Assembly (NCBI GenBank): GCA_003117195.1 | Contig: BDSI01000059.1 | Span: forward strand, 1-64,000 | Source: Eudorina sp. 2006-703-Eu-15 | Taxonomy: Eukaryota > Chlorophyta > Chlorophyceae > Chlamydomonadales > Volvocaceae | Length of the DNA: 64,000 nt | Reading direction: 5' to 3' | The notes under the pieces: model-generated | Seen by the model: the letters and a program-made list of their open reading frames with translations, nothing else | What the model was told of the DNA's origin: nothing | Database searches by the model: none | Translations under genes and position numbers: made by a program | Shown: piece by piece, positions 34,706-48,800 of the stretch | How positions within the stretch are numbered: the first letter of the stretch is position 1 | Layout of the letters: each line of letters opens with the position of its first letter

Positions 34706-37380
34706 ATGTCGAAATTGGTGACTCCGTTTTTGATCTTGAATGTCGGTTGCGAAACGATTTACGTCGTAGAACAGCGCCTATCGGCTCAAAAAATCTCGAG
34801 TGAAAGATCCGCCGGAGTCCTGAATGACACCATCGCGTATTTACTTGATGCCAATCGGCTGAAGAAATGGTTTGAGCCAAAAGTTGGCAGCACGACTCTG
34901 ACAGAGTTGCGTGCGGAGATGGAGCGCTTGGTCAACAGCAGTAATATGAAGATTACGGGATCCAGGTACGCACGGACGTGCTGAATTCATCGAAGCGGAC
35001 ACGCCACTTACACCAGGCCGGGGTCGTTGCGACCGTTGCTTGGCTTGCTGCCGTACCCCGCTGTACATTTGGTCCCCATCACCCCCGGCCAAACGGATGG
35101 GCGACTCATTTAGCTCCATACCGTGACATGTACACTGATCCCGCATGGCCCCGTGATGGCCTTCTGCGACCTCGTCATGCCTGTAACGCGTTAGTTGCCC
35201 GTTAGTTGTCCGTCTCAGGCCTGGCACAGCTAGCTGGAAGTAACGCCCTCGCTCCCACCTGTCCCTCCGACCTCCACATCCGCAGTATGGACAAGCTGTT
35301 CGACCTGGGCATTATGATGGTCAAGTACCAGATGATGGCGTCAGCGAAAGTGGAGCAGCTTGTAGATGTGGGTCGGGAGCGGGGGGCCCGTCAATCGGGG
35401 GCGCGCTCCCGTAGGTGGGTGTGGAGAAGGAAGGACTCGGGGACGTAAGGACCCAATCGTTGGGGGTGCAGGAAGGCCGCAGGGCTGTCGAGGTGCCGGG
35501 AGGACGCACTACTGCACGGGCGACGCCCCCGGTCCCCATTCCCCAGTCCCCAGCCAACACCACCTTCAGTAGGCTGAGGCAGCCCCCCACCACCTGCACA
35601 GGGCACTTACCCCGCAACGCGACATCAGTGGCCGTTGCGCCCCCCACGGCAGTTGCGCGCCCCGAGTACTGTGTGTTTAGGAAAGGAACCCAAAGTAACT
35701 GTGTGGCTTTAGGTGCCCCCGGCTGGTCACCACCATCGGCCAACTGATGCCCGGGGGTGTGGCCCGGCCTAACGAGGCCATGACGGGGACTTCAGGCATG
35801 AGGCGGGGCCACGCCCCCGGGCCGCACCCCCGGGCCACGCCCCCGGGCCGCACCCCCGGGCCACATCTCGTCATAGCCTCCAATACCATTCCGTCGGGCG
35901 CCTGTGTCCTCAGGTCACCCGTCTGCACCTGGCGGGTGTGGCGGCCATCATCGACAGAATTCCGGGACGCCGGGCCGCCGACCGAGTCACCGCCGCGCAG
36001 CGGCTAGTGGAAGACAACTTCGGCAAGATGGGGAGGGGTGAGCTGCACCGCGTGCGGCAGTGCGTGCTGCAAGTGCTGCAAGGGCAGCGCATCAAAATCA
36101 GCCTCTTGCTGGAGGTGAGTACCATACGGACGTATGGACGTACGGATGTACGGACATGAGTACGGGTTGGCAGCGAGCGAGGCGCGATGTGTAACCCGAA
36201 GTACACCCAACGGCGAATGGAACGGCGAAGGGATGGTTTGCACATGGATAGACGCGCTGCTCGGACACCGCTTTGGCCTGTGTGTGGCGAGGAAGCTATG
36301 GCTGTCACCAATGACTCCGGATGCGGGGTCCACTGTAACATCAATAAATGAGAATGGAATGCTCTTTGATGCGGGTCGGTGATAACTCTGCTTTCGGAGT
36401 TGAGATTGACTGCTCTGATACGCCCTACCTTTCTTTTTTCTTCGTTTGCATGCGTGGCTCCGCCGATGGTGGCGCGGCTGTAGCTCGCACTCAGTTGCCT
36501 TTTATCTCTTTCGCCTTGCAGGCACCCGAGCGCTCCCCGGTGGGAAACATTTGTCGCCGGGCTGGGGTCTGACTGTTTCTTTTTCGCTTTTTCCCTCAGC
36601 CATCCATCGAACCCAAATCGCTCGGTGTTGCACCCCTCCTCATCGCCGCTCCTCCGACCCATCCATCCACACACTCACAGGCGAATATTCAAACGCAAGC
36701 GGGGGCGGTCTGCCTCCCCACCCCCATCAGCGTCACCGTGGGCGTGTGCGGCCGCTACGACATGGACGGGAAGTACCTCAGCGGGGAGACCGTCGAGGTG
36801 TTCTCTGAAACGGTAGGTCGGTCGGTCGGTGCGGCCGGTCTTGGCAGTTGTGGCCAAAACGTGACCAGTCCGCTCCGCCACCGGCGCCTCCGTCACCGCT
36901 CACCATCAAGCATGAACCCTAGCCCCTTCGGACCGTCCCCACGTCCTGACATCCTCCGCCGCCTCCCTGTCATCAGAAATATCATCCCGTTTGGAAAGCA
37001 CGCAAGGATATAAGGATAGCACCAACATGCTGTCGAACCCCGGCTTCCGGGCGTATGAATGCGTGAACCAACTATCCAGCCCTAGGCTTGCCGGGGCTGC
37101 CTGCCATCCGCACGCCATCCGCACGCCATCCATCACCGCGCCGTCTCCTGCCTGTGTGCCATGTGGCTCTGCGTTAACCGTTGGCTGGCCCGCCTGTCGT
37201 ACGTATCACGCGCAGGACCGCCGGCAGCAGTACTTCAACCACCCCGCGCCGCTGGGCAGCAACCTCTTCGCAAAAGATCGGGTTGTGCTGCCGCCGGACA
37301 ACGCGCACGTGGACACACACTTTGGGCCGCCGCTCACGCCGGTCGTGCATGAGATCATGCACCGAACCGCGGACAGATAA
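34706..37380 (+). CDS. OSCP1: OSCP1 (organic solute carrier partner 1 / NOR1) homologue
   Basis: Exons 34706-34965, 35286-35367, 35914-36114, 36681-36812 and 37216-37380 encode 279 residues, all in phase. The N-terminus LVTPFLILNVGCETIYVVEQ RLSAQ aligns with the family's start (hydrophobic strand, then Gly, Glu, Tyr and DQRL-like residues). It is followed by GVLNDTI, then SMDKLFDLGIMMVKYQ, VTRLHLAGVAAIID, a helical VRQCVLQVLQ segment, and a C-terminal VCLPTPISVTVGV block. OSCP1 is conserved mainly in ciliated eukaryotes and has been linked to solute transport and cilia; its biochemical role is unsettled. ATG 34706 is the first Met in frame and fits the family start. The tail after YFNHPAPLGSNLF differs from animal forms, so the last exon is less certain. 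Confidence 0.9.
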
Positions 37381-39898
37381 CATGATATGGTCGGTAACAC
37401 CGACCGTCGGTTGGGTCCGTGACCCGTGGCTGGTTTACGGTAGCTGAGAGGAGGAGACATCGAGGGCTGCTGGGGCCTGCGCGGCGGACGAGGGAAGGAT
37501 GGAGGGAAGGATATGTGCCGGGTGGGTTGGTAGGGGACACGTTTGAGATTTGCAGCGGTGGGGCAGGCGTACAGCCGAGATTGGGGTGGCGTCCACGTGT
37601 GTGTGTGGATACATATGTAGCGGAAAGTGTATAGACGTGTATGGAAGAGTATAGGAGAGTATTGGAGAGTGTATAGGATATTAAAGCCCGCGAGAACTGA
37701 GCCGCATGTGTTTTTATAAGAAACCCATCCAGAACCGTGCACTGCATGTGTGTATATATGCATGTGTGTGTTGTGTGTGTGTTACCGCTTTCCGGGGCCA
37801 GGGCAGGTGTGCGTGCTATGCAGTGGGCGGGGCAGCGTCCAACGGTTGCTCTTGTGCATTGATTCAGGTACCCAATGGCCATAACCCGGTAAGTATCCCG
37901 CCCCTGGGCTCCGAGCCCTGGGACCCACCGACCCGACCAAACATCACCGAAGCAAGGGCTCCGGTCTCATCTCTCAGCTGCCAGGCTTGAGTGATTGCCT
38001 TACGGCGGCTCGTAAGGAGCGGACTCTAGGTTTCTTTGGTGATTTGTGATGTTTTTTGGGAGCATTTTGGGAGCCTTTTGTCGGTTTTTGCTCTTGCTGT
38101 CTGTGCGAGTGGTTGATTGAGTTGATAGACCCCGCCGTTCAGGGGCCCCCTCCTGGGCCTATGTCCACCGTCAATCGTGAACGGCACCAGTCGGGCGTGC
38201 AGCTGGTGAGCCGTACGTACGTCGGACCACCCGTACAGGTTGTTCGATTCTGGTTGCCGACAACATGTACCGTACTGTCTCGAATAGTATACGGAAGCGC
38301 GCCCTGCAAATATATTGTACAAATTCCAACCTCTGAACTAAAATTCTCGGTCCTCGCAATCAAACACGCTCGCAAATTACTAGAGGCAGTACGGTGCGTA
38401 AACCCAAACCTTCCGGCTGGCTCACGGAGGTCTTGGTCACTGCCGCCGTCGCCCCCGCCGCCCCCGCACTGAGACCCGAGTTCTGTGTGTATCACCGAAT
38501 CTCGAGGTCTTGGAAGGCCCACGCCTGGCTCGTGACACTGCCCAGCGACCGCTAGTGGGGTAACCCGCATCATAAGAAATAACTTGGCCAAAACACCAAA
38601 ATGCCAACGGGAGCCCAACCTCTGCGTTCTGTGTGTATCACCGAACCTTGTACCTCCCCCCAGCCCCCACGCGACCCACGTGACCCAACGACGTAAACCT
38701 CTAACCCCTGGTGGCACCCCGCTCCCTCCACACATGACCGGTGTATCTACCGCAACCACCAGCCCCTCGTGGGCTGGCCGGGGTGGCCGTTCCATCTGCC
38801 CGCATCGCCCTCGCCGTCGTCGTCGTCATGCGCTCCAGTCCTCCGCAAAACCGATCACTCAAGCCGACGAAGCCGATATGCCGTTGGACAGGCGGCCGGC
38901 CCCTCCGGGAATCGGGATGTGGTCCCGGTCCGCTGGTAATACCGCAGATCAGGACGTGCGACGGACCACACTCGGCGGCCGGGTGGTCGGGCGGCGGGGG
39001 ACCACTCAGCCCCCACCGTCCACATACACACACTGTCGGGCGGGTCGGGCGGGTCTCCTCTCGAAACACACACCGTCACTTTTGGGCGCTACTCCGCCCG
39101 TGCATGTCACGCACCCCTGTTCTGCCTGCCTGAGCAACACACCTCCGTTGACGGCTGACGGCGCACTGCTGCGCGCGTGCACGGAGCGTGTCAGGGGCGT
39201 GTGTACGGGCTGCCCCGTACCGGACTCGCGCACCCCACCCGACGACTCGACAACCCGGCCCTGGTCACAGTTAGTCACATGCGGCACCAGCCGGCCCTCG
39301 CAGCGAGAGGGACAGCGGGAGGGTACGGCAGCCGCTGCAGTGGCCCCGGTCGAGTCTGGGTCAGGCCAGGTCCATGAGTGTTTATAAAAGGAACCCGCCC
39401 GACACAGCCCATGAGTGTGATATCAAGGAGAAAAGCTGAGTGTGAGTGTGACGCACCCTCACCCTTCCCCTTTGGGTTCATTGATTAATTTTGACCCTCC
39501 CCGCTCCCTGGCCCCCCAGCCCGTCGCAGCTCGCGCGCCGAAATCCTCAAGCGGGCCCTCCCTGACCCCACCTGACCCCACCTGACCTCCGGGAGGTCCC
39601 GCCAGCCGCCACTGGGACTCAGGACCCAAACCGTCCCATCGCCCCATGCCTCCCTCCCGTCCTCTCTCCACCCTCCCGTCCTCCCTCCCACCCTCCCTCC
39701 GTGCAGTGCCCTCCGTAACGTCCTCCCCCACCCCTGCCTTGCCCGCCGTAATAACACACACCGGGGGAGGTCCGCATGCCGCATGCGGTCTGTGTGAAGT
39801 GGACGGAGCGATTAGCCAAACGCTCTCCGCGCCTCCCCAGCTGCCTTACCCGGAGCGCCTCAGGCCCCTCCTCCCCGACGCCACCACCCTAGTACCCA
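37381..39898. other. Convergent 3' flanks of OSCP1 (+) and oligopeptidase B (-)
   Basis: The genes on either side converge here, so the region should hold both 3' UTRs. It contains TG/CA-rich stretches, box A copies (37706-37732, 39376-39404) and the composite repeat at 39040-39142. No recognisable gene is seen. Open frames up to 267 codons at 38.58-39.39 kb cross these repeats and look non-coding. Confidence 0.5.
39040..39142. repeat. Composite dispersed repeat, box A then box B
   Basis: GGGCGGGTCTCCTCTCGAAA and a CA run (box A) are followed directly by a GGGCGCTACTCCGCCC lead-in and GTGCATGTCACGCACCCCTG (box B), ending GAGCAACACACC. This is the clearest copy in which the two boxes abut. 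Confidence 0.7.
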
Positions 39899-42800
39899 TC
39901 ACTCGCTCGTCGCTGCCCCCGCAGTCGCAAGCGGCACGTCCAGCATGCCCAGCGTCTTGAGCAGGAAGGCGTACTCGAAGGCCACCTAATGAATGATCGG
40001 GTTGGCCGGCGGCCGATTGGGACCGGACAGCAGGGTCCCGGGGCGGCGGTTTGGAACCGGACAGCAGGGTCCCGGGGCGGCGGTTTGGAACCGGACAGCA
40101 GGGTCCCGGGGCGGCAGATTGGGACCGGACAGCAGGGTCCCGGGGCGGCAGATTGGGACCGGACAGCAGGGTCCCAGGGCGGCGGTTTGGGACCGGACAG
40201 CAGGGTCCCGGGGCGGCAGATTGGGACCGGACAGCAGGGTGGCCGCGAGGCGGCAAGTTGCGGGGGACACAGGAATGAGGGTGAGGTTGGAAGTGCAGGC
40301 AGAGGAGGTAGGGGGCCCTTGCGAACCGCAGGCTGCGCAGGTTGCATCGCAAGCTGCGATGCAACCTTCACAACATGACAGTCGTAGCCACCACAGCCAC
40401 CCCGTCCCCGAATCTACCGCCTCCCTCCCTCCAGCCCAACTTCAGATGCTCCGTTCGCCGAACAGCGCATCTCGCGACTCGCTTGGGTTGTCCAAGACAT
40501 GCACATGGCTCATTTCTCTTAAAACATATACAAGACCGGGTTTCTCGCTAAACACACTACCACAGCACTTACCCTAGAACCCCGCCCCACCCCACCCCGC
40601 CCCGCCCCACCCCGCCCCGCCCCGCCCCACCCCACCCCACCCCGCCCCGCCCCACCCCGCCCCGCCCCACCCCGCCCCGCCCCGCCCCGCCCCACCCCAC
40701 CCCACCCCACCCCACCCCACCCCACCCCACCCCACCCCACCCCACCCCACCCCGCCCCACCTCCTTGAGCTTCTCGAAGCGGCCCGTGACACTGAAGTGG
40801 CCGGCGCCCATCTCCGTCTTGAGCAGCAGCAGGTTGGAGTCGGTCTTGAGCTCCCGCAGCTTGGCCACCCACTTGGCGGGCTCCCAGTAGCCCACCTGGG
40901 GAGCGGGGCGGAGGGGGGGTACCCAGGGGTTGGGCGGGTGGACAGCGGGGCGGGGCGGGGGCTACCCTGGCTATTGGCAGGTAAGACAGCGGGGCGGGGC
41001 GGGGGGCTACCTGGCTATTGGCAGGTAAGACAGCGGGGCGGGGGGCTACCTGGCTATTGGCAGGTAAGACAGCGGGGCGGGGGGCTACCTGGCTATTGGC
41101 AGGTACGACAGCGGGGCGGGGGGCTACCTGGCTATTGGCAGGTAAGACAGCGGGGCGGGGGCTACCTGGCTATTGGCAGGTAAGACAGCGGGGCGGGGGG
41201 CTACCTGGCTATTGGCAGGTAAGACAGCGGGGCGGGGGGCTACCTGGCTATTGGCAGGTAAGACAGCGGGGCGGGGGGCTACCTGGCTATTGGCAGGTAA
41301 GACAGCGGGGCGGGGGCTACCTGGCTATTGGCAGGTAAGACAGCGGGGCGGAGGGCTACCTGGCTATTGGCAGGTAAGACAGCGGGGCGGAGGGCTACCC
41401 TGGCTATTGGCAGGTAAGACAGCGGGGCGGAGGGCTACCCTGGCTATTGGCAGGTAAGACAGCGGGGGGAGGGCTACCTGGCTATTGGCAGGTAAGACAG
41501 CGGGGCGGAGGGCTACCCTGGCTATTGGCAGGTACGACAGCGGGGCGGAGGGCTACCTGGCTATTGGCAGGTAAGACAGCGGGGCGGAGGGCTACCTGGC
41601 TATTGGCAGGTAAGACAGCGGGGCGGAGGGCTACCCTGGCTATTGGCAGGTAAGACAGCGGGGGGAGGGCTACCTGGCTATTGGCAGGTAAGACAGCGGG
41701 GCGGAGGGCTACCCTGGCTATTGGCAGGTAAGACAGCGGGGCGGAGGGCTACCTGGCTATTGGCAGGTAAGACAGCGGGGCGGGGGCTACCTGGCTATTG
41801 GCAGGTAAGACAGCGGGGCGGAGGGCTACCTGGCTATTGGCAGGTAAGACAGCGGGGCGGAGGGCTACCCTGGCTATTGGCAGGTAAGACAGCGGGGCGG
41901 GGGGGTGGGTTGCACGGGTGCCGAACGAGGCATGCGACGACCGGCGCGCGACCGGGCGGATGATTGCTGAGTGGGCGGGATGGGCGCCAACGCCATGGAG
42001 CTCGATGAGAACAAGGGGATACGGTTCCAGGCATGTAACGACAGCCGTAACGGGTGGAGCGATGGACACCCGGGGTGAAAGCGACGGGGGGCTGTGGCAA
42101 CGCCGATGGCTTTTCCCCCAGGGCGCATTAAAGGAAGGGCGCTGGGCAGAGCCGCGGTGATCGGTTCCGGGGGTCGGGGTCGGGGTCGGGGAGGGGTGCG
42201 AGCGCTTCCGTCATGGGCACGCGCACTGACCCGTGGGTCGTGCAGTCCCGCGATGGCCAGGATGTTCGGGTAGGCCTGCGCCTTGACGTTGTCCAAGGGG
42301 GAGTAGCTCTTCATGTAGGCGTACACGGCCGGGTCTGCGGGGCGGGGGCCAGGGCGCAGGTGGGGGTGCGGCTGTGGGGGTGCGGCTGTGGGGTAAGAGG
42401 ACGGCCCACACAGCGTGCAGGTAGTGGGCAGGGCCCCGGGATGTGGGCCAGTACGGCAGCCATGAAACCCGGCAACCTGCTCAGTCCGCAGTCCAAAGCA
42501 GCAGCCTCCTCTAGAGGGTATCATCTTCAGGTGGGCCGCGGTCGGCGCGGAGAGAGCGCCACCACCGCTCCGGAACCCTCCGACCGCATCCACCAGGCCC
42601 CCTCCAGGCTCCCTCCAGGCCCCCTCCAGGCCCCCTCCAGGCCCTCTCCAGGCCCCCTCCAGGCCCCCTCCAGGCCCCCTCCAGGCCCCCTCCAGGCCCC
42701 CTCCAGGCCCTCTCCAGGCCCGTTCCACAATCACCTGCTCCCTCTCTCTTGTCCCCTGCTGCTGCTCAATTCCCACCCGCTCCGGTTGTCCGGTACCACC

Positions 42801-45800
42801 CTTTCTGTCAGTCAAGACAGCGAAACCCCGCGTTGAGTCAACGAATGAGCAGTAGTGGTCGTCCCTCGTCCGGGGGGTCGATGCCGCCGACCGATGACCG
42901 ATACCCACCCACCCACCCCTGGTCCCGACAAGGTGTCCCGGAGTCCCACCCCCAAGCCCCGGCCCCGGGGCGCCCCACCCCCAATCCTCCCAAGCCCCGG
43001 TCTCGGGCCCAACCCCCCCGGCCCCGACGCGGTTTCCCACCCGCCAGCGGGTCGCCCCACTCCTCCCGCTCGATGATGGTGAGGGGGATGGTCTCATCCA
43101 ACATGGTGGTCAGACAGTCCACGAAGCCCACCCCTGCGAGAGGGGCAGTGGGGGGCAGGGCGGGGGCGTGGGGGGGGGGCCGTGGGGGAGGGAGGAGGGA
43201 GGGAGGGAGGGAGGGAGGGAGGAGGGAGGAGCAGACACCGGGCGACGTGGCCGCGCGCGGATAGGGGCTTGACCCGAGGACGGAGGCGGAGGCGGAGGCG
43301 GAGGCGGAGGCGGAGGCGGAGGCGGAGGCGGAGGCGGAGGCGGAGGCGGAGGCGGAGGCGGAGGCGGAAGCGGAGGCGGAGGCGGAGGGGAAGGATCAGC
43401 AGCCCATGCTTCATCACCCGCACCACAGCACTAGGTTGTCCACTAGGATGTCCACCCCCCACACCCCATGTCAAGAATCAAATTTCCTGGTCGAAACCCC
43501 CCATGTCGAAACCCAAATGATGCGAATCCCCCCCCCCAGCCCTCACCACACACCCCCCCGCGTGGTCTCACCCGAGATGGCCGCATGGAAGAGGTCGGGC
43601 CGCATGTTGAGCACCGCCCCCATCAGCATGCCGCCCGCGGACCGCCCCTGGATGCACAGCCGCGAGGGCGTCACCAGCCGGCGCTCCGAAACCAGGTGCT
43701 CGGCGGCGGCGATGAAGTCCGTGAAGGTGTTGACCTTCTTCTGCAGCTTGCCGTCCTCGTACCAGTAGCTGGGGCCAGGGGGCCAGGGCGGGAACAGAGG
43801 CAGGGGGCCAGGGCGCCAAGGCGGGCGATCAGTGCACACGCAGGCAGGTCCAGGCGCGCTGTCTCCACTGAGCGCGAAGGACGGGTGGGCGGGCGGGCGG
43901 GCGGGCACAAGCGGTGCGGGAGGCGCGCGGCAAGTACACGAGGGCAACACCGGCAATACCGGCGATTGACTTCCCCAAACCTGATCGTACGGCAGTAGTA
44001 AGGCAGCAGTACAGCAATTAGTACGCACCGGCCCATCTCGCCGCCTCCCCGGATGTGCGCAATCGCGAAGATGAAGCCGCGGTCGAGCAGCGACAGCCGG
44101 CCGCTGGAGAAGTACGGGTCGTTGGAGATCTCGTACGAGCCGTACCTGCGGAACGAGGCGGCGGCGGAGGCGGCAAGAGGGAGGACCACCGCGTTACGGT
44201 TCAAGCCCACGCCGGGACACGTACGGCACCCACATCCCACGCCCCGAAACCCCTCCATCGCCACTACTACGAGCAGCGGAATGGCCCCCCATTGGTACGA
44301 GACGACCGATGGGGCGGGGGACACTGGCGCAGGTACTAATTCACAAATGGTGCCAAGTGGAACCCCCAACGGGTCATCGGTGATAGGTAGGTAGGTAGGT
44401 AGGTAGGTAGGTAGGTAGGTAGGTAGGTAGGTAGGTAGGTAGGTAGGTAGGTAGGTAGGTAGGTAGGTGCAGCAACCGGGTCACTGTCCACTGCTGCTGG
44501 GAGCGACATTCCACTGCCGGTGGTGGTGGTGGTGGTGCAGGTGGTAGAGTGCAGGTGGTAGAGTGCAGGTGGTAGAGTGCAGGTGGTAGAGTGCAGGTGG
44601 TGGTGCTGGAGGTCTTAGTAGAGGACCCCGGCTCAAGAGGGTGAGGGGGCCACTGGCACCACGTCTATAAGGCCCCTCAACGGCTTTAGGGCCCCACCCG
44701 TACATCGGGCCCTATGGAAGACCCGAGGGTAGGACGGTCATGGCGGCTGCACCAAGTGCCAGTGGGTGGACGCCCGGTGGGGCCTCACCGCCCGGTCGCC
44801 CCACGATGTACATCGCATGGGGGTTATACCCCTAGACCGATATAGGGCTCCTCCGTTGGCAACAGATCTGCCCTCTCCTCCCCGCCCTCGCTCCCGTGCG
44901 CCCTCCCTCCCTCCCCCTCCCCGTGTGCTACCCCCGGCCCCCCCTGGGGATAGTCAGTCAATCCCTCTCCCCGTCTCTACACCGTTTTCCCCAACCCCCC
45001 GTCACAGCACATGACGGTACGCTGCCGGCCCCGTCCCCCCCCCGATTCATTCCCGAGTTCGGTTCATTCTACTAACCGGTATTCTATTCAGCCCCTCCGC
45101 CCCTCCCCGCCGGCCCACCCGTCCAGCAGCAGCGGGTCGCTGCCGTCCAGCTTGGCGAGGCCCTTGCGGTACACCAGACTGATGGGGACCTGTGGCGGAG
45201 GGAGGGGCAGGACATGGGTAGACATATTGTGTGTGGGGGAGGGAGGGGCAGGACATGGGTAGACATATTGTGTGTGGGGGGGAGGGAGGGGCAGGACATG
45301 GGTAGACATATTGTGGGGGGGGAGCAGGTGCAGGAAATTGGTAGACATATTGCGCGGGAGGGAGGGGCAGGGGAGGGGCGGCGGAGGGAGAGGGAGGCAG
45401 AGCGGGTGGGGGAGAGGCAAAGAGGAGTCGGATGTGCAGTTTAGAGATCGGGTGCTGTGTCGTGTGTTAAAATGCGAATGGATCCGTGGGGGGCCGTGGG
45501 GTACCGCACGCCGTCCTTCCTTCTCCTCCCTGCCAGGCGCACACCGGCCCCTGCCCCGCCTTTCCCCGCCCATGCCGTCCCCGGCCCCCCCCCGGCCCCC
45601 CGGGCCCCGACCTCACCTTGACCCCGTCCGGGGCAGTGGCCCACAGCCGCTCCGTGACGTACCGCGACTGATCGAAACCGCCCAACACGGGGGCCACCTT
45701 CTTGACGCACCGCTTGCCTGCGACCGAGCGCGGGTGTGTGGGTGTTTGATGAGAAGCCCGATTGCAACGGAGCGAGCGCGCGCGTGTGGGCTTACTGAGA

Positions 45801-48800
45801 AGAGACCCGCCCAGACCCGCCCGAGCGCGTGTGTGTGTGTGTATCAAGGCGTATGTCTGTGCGTGTGGCATGTGTATTTAGGAAAGAAATCCGCCCGACC
45901 CAAATCAGTGGTGGGCGCGTGTGTGCGTTTAGCTCATGTGGGGTTAGCTAGGAACCTACGTGTGTGGTGAATGATGAACCCGCCCAAAGCCGCCCAGGCC
46001 CAACTACTTAGTTACCAAGGATCTGCGTGTACGTGCGGGCATGCAAGTATGTGTGCAAGTATGTGTGCAAGTATTTGTATGCGATTCCCAACAGCGACAA
46101 AGCGGCAACCGCAAACGGTCAATCCACCAACCACCAACCACCACGGCTCCTCACCCGTGGCCACGTGCAGGTCGATGACGGTGGAGGGCGTCGTGAGGCT
46201 TGTGTACGACATCCGTACGATTGGCGAGTCGAAGTCGCCCGTCAGGTCTGCGGAGGGGAAGGGGGGGCCGCCGTCGAAGGGTGGGCGGGGGCCGCAAGAG
46301 GCATCGGCCGGGGCGTGCACGTGCACGCGGCAATTCGGCGTGTGTGCGTGTTCAACAGCGTCTGTGACCAACGACAGACAAGTGGGACATGTGGAACACA
46401 TATTCTGCATGTTCCACATGCTCTACGTGTTTAGATAAGAGACCCGCCCGACCCAAACCATGTTCCACATGTCCAACATGTTTATCATATTCAGCGTGGT
46501 TTAACGTGTATGCAGTTAGTTGGGTCATGCACGCTACCTCACCACCGAAGGGCCCACGCTCGGCCTCGGGTGCTTCTGGCAGGTTCCTCGCCCCCCACAC
46601 ACGCTGACACGCTCCTCCCTCCCTCCCCCCTCCCTCCCTCCCTCCCTCCCTCCCCCAGATACACATCACGACCATCAGGGCCGCACCGCCACACGATTCA
46701 TTCACTTGAAAGCAGGCCCCAGCACCCGACTCCCAAACAGGGGCACATAGCGACCGACTCCCCCTCGCCCCCGCCCTCACTCACATGCGCCCAGGCTGTA
46801 GGCGGGCTCCTCGAACCGAATCTCCTCGCCCGCGCCCAACGGACCCGTGGGTCGGCCCAGCTTCTCCGGCAGCTCGTACACGCGCGCCCGTTGCAGTCCA
46901 CCGCTGCGCTCCGAAACCACCATGTAGCGCTCCCCCACGGACACGCCCTCCAGCTTCACCTCGCGGCTGTGCGGGATCAGCACGTGAGCGTCCCGTGGGT
47001 CAGTGACGGGCGCCACTAGCAGCTCGCTGTTGGGTCGGTCCTTGTCGCGCAGCGTCATGTACAGCCAGTCACCCCGATCCGTGACGCTGTACTCCGTGTC
47101 CTGCACGGTCGTGTACGGCAGCGCGGCGGGCGGGTGGCGCCGGGGGACGCTGGATGTGTACGATCGTACGGCAGCAAGGTAGGGCGGGCGGTTGGGATAC
47201 CAACGGCGGGATGACCGCTGACCTCGACCATGTACAGCCATCTGTACACGGCATCACCAGACCTCTGTACGGCATGGGTGTACGGCACATGTACGGCGCC
47301 TGTACGACAGCAGTATCGCGCCACTTTTCCCCCCTGCTCCCCACCGACCTGCACCCTGGGCAGCACCACCAGGAAGTCGCTCTCCGGCAGGTCCGACCGG
47401 ATGTAGCGGATTTCACTGGTGACCGCAGAGCCTGAGGGGAGGGCGGAGGCGGGGAAGGGCGGAGGCGGAATGGGAGGAGGGCCGAAGACGGAGGAGTCGG
47501 GGGGCGGAGGGCGGAGGGCGGAGGGTTAAGGGCGGAGGCGGAGGACGGTGGGAGGTTGGGTGCAGTGGTCACCGGTCGGGGTGGTTTGCCATGGTTGCGG
47601 CGGTTGGGCTTAAGGGTTTGGGGTTGTTTTGAGTGGTGTTCATCGTCCATCCATATCGGCGAAGCTCCTTCGTCCCTCACGTTCAACACCCGGCCTGAGG
47701 CCCTGCCTTCCCCCTCCTCCCGCCGAGATCCCCCTCGCCAGAACCGCCCACCCAGACGACCCACCCGACGAGATGTACAGTAGCCGCTCCGAGCGGCCCT
47801 TGTACAGCCCCACGTAGAACGCCTCGTCCTTCTCCTCGAACACCACGACGTCCTGCATGTACGACGCCTGTTACGCTGGATTTCGCTTCTCGCGGCTCAT
47901 TATCTTGTACACACACACACATTGGTGGCTCTGCTCTGTCCCTTGCATGCCATGCACACCTGTTCTGCCTGCCTGAGAACACGCAAACGTCACATAAACA
48001 CACACTGCCTGCCGGTTATGGGTGGGCTTCTTGTTAAACACACACTGCCTGGCTAAGGAACACACATACACACGTATCAAGGCCTGGGCGGTTCTGGGCG
48101 GATTTCTCATTAAACACATATTCACGCGACACGTCACGGCTCGGTTCTCCATTCAATTGACACAGGTCAGCGGGTGTCGTACCTGCCCGGCTGGCGAGCC
48201 GATCTTGTGCCTCAGCACCTGGGCGGGTTGGGGGGGGGCAGTTGCGGCACCAAGGGGCGGGTCGTGGGTTTGGCCCGAGGGCGGGAAAAGGAAGGACGCG
48301 GGGGCAGGGTTTCAAGGCTTGCGGGTTGTTGCGTTGCGTGGGGAAATGCCGCGAGGAAAAGAACGATGGGTCACAGGCGGGGCCAGGGGCACGTCACGGC
48401 CGTCGTAATGCTACTCTCACTGCTTCTGTGTCGCGTGATGGCATGGCAGCGCCGTACCTTGTACGGCCGCTCCAGCTCGTCCTTGACGACGTAGAAGAGC
48501 GTGGCGCTGTCCGCGGCCCACTCGAAGTCGCCGCTCATGCCGGTGATGGGGGTGATCAGCGGCGCGCCCGTGGCCAGGTCCTGGTCAGGTTTGTCAGGTT
48601 GGTGCACACGACACCCGGCGGGAGGGGTACAGGGTGGTGCAAGGCGGGATGCCGCGCACCAGTACACACACTTTCTTGCAGGTTACATGTTAAGTAAGTA
48701 TGTCTACACCTGGGCTCGGTCGGGCGGGTGGCTTTTCTACACACACGGGAACGGTCCTCCCGCCCCGCCGCTTCCACCCCCGGGTCGTGGCCCCCGCTAG

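Noticed and set aside
40935..41905. CRISPR-like regularly spaced array
   Set aside because: Units are contiguous near-identical tandem copies without unique spacers, in an intron of a nuclear eukaryotic gene; this is a minisatellite.
41874..43097. 407-codon (-) open frame
   Set aside because: It runs through oligopeptidase B introns and repeats and conflicts with the frame of the conserved exons 42231-42334 and 43041-43133.
43182..43520. Poly-Arg open frame
   Set aside because: Artefact of (GGAGGC)n period-6 repeat.
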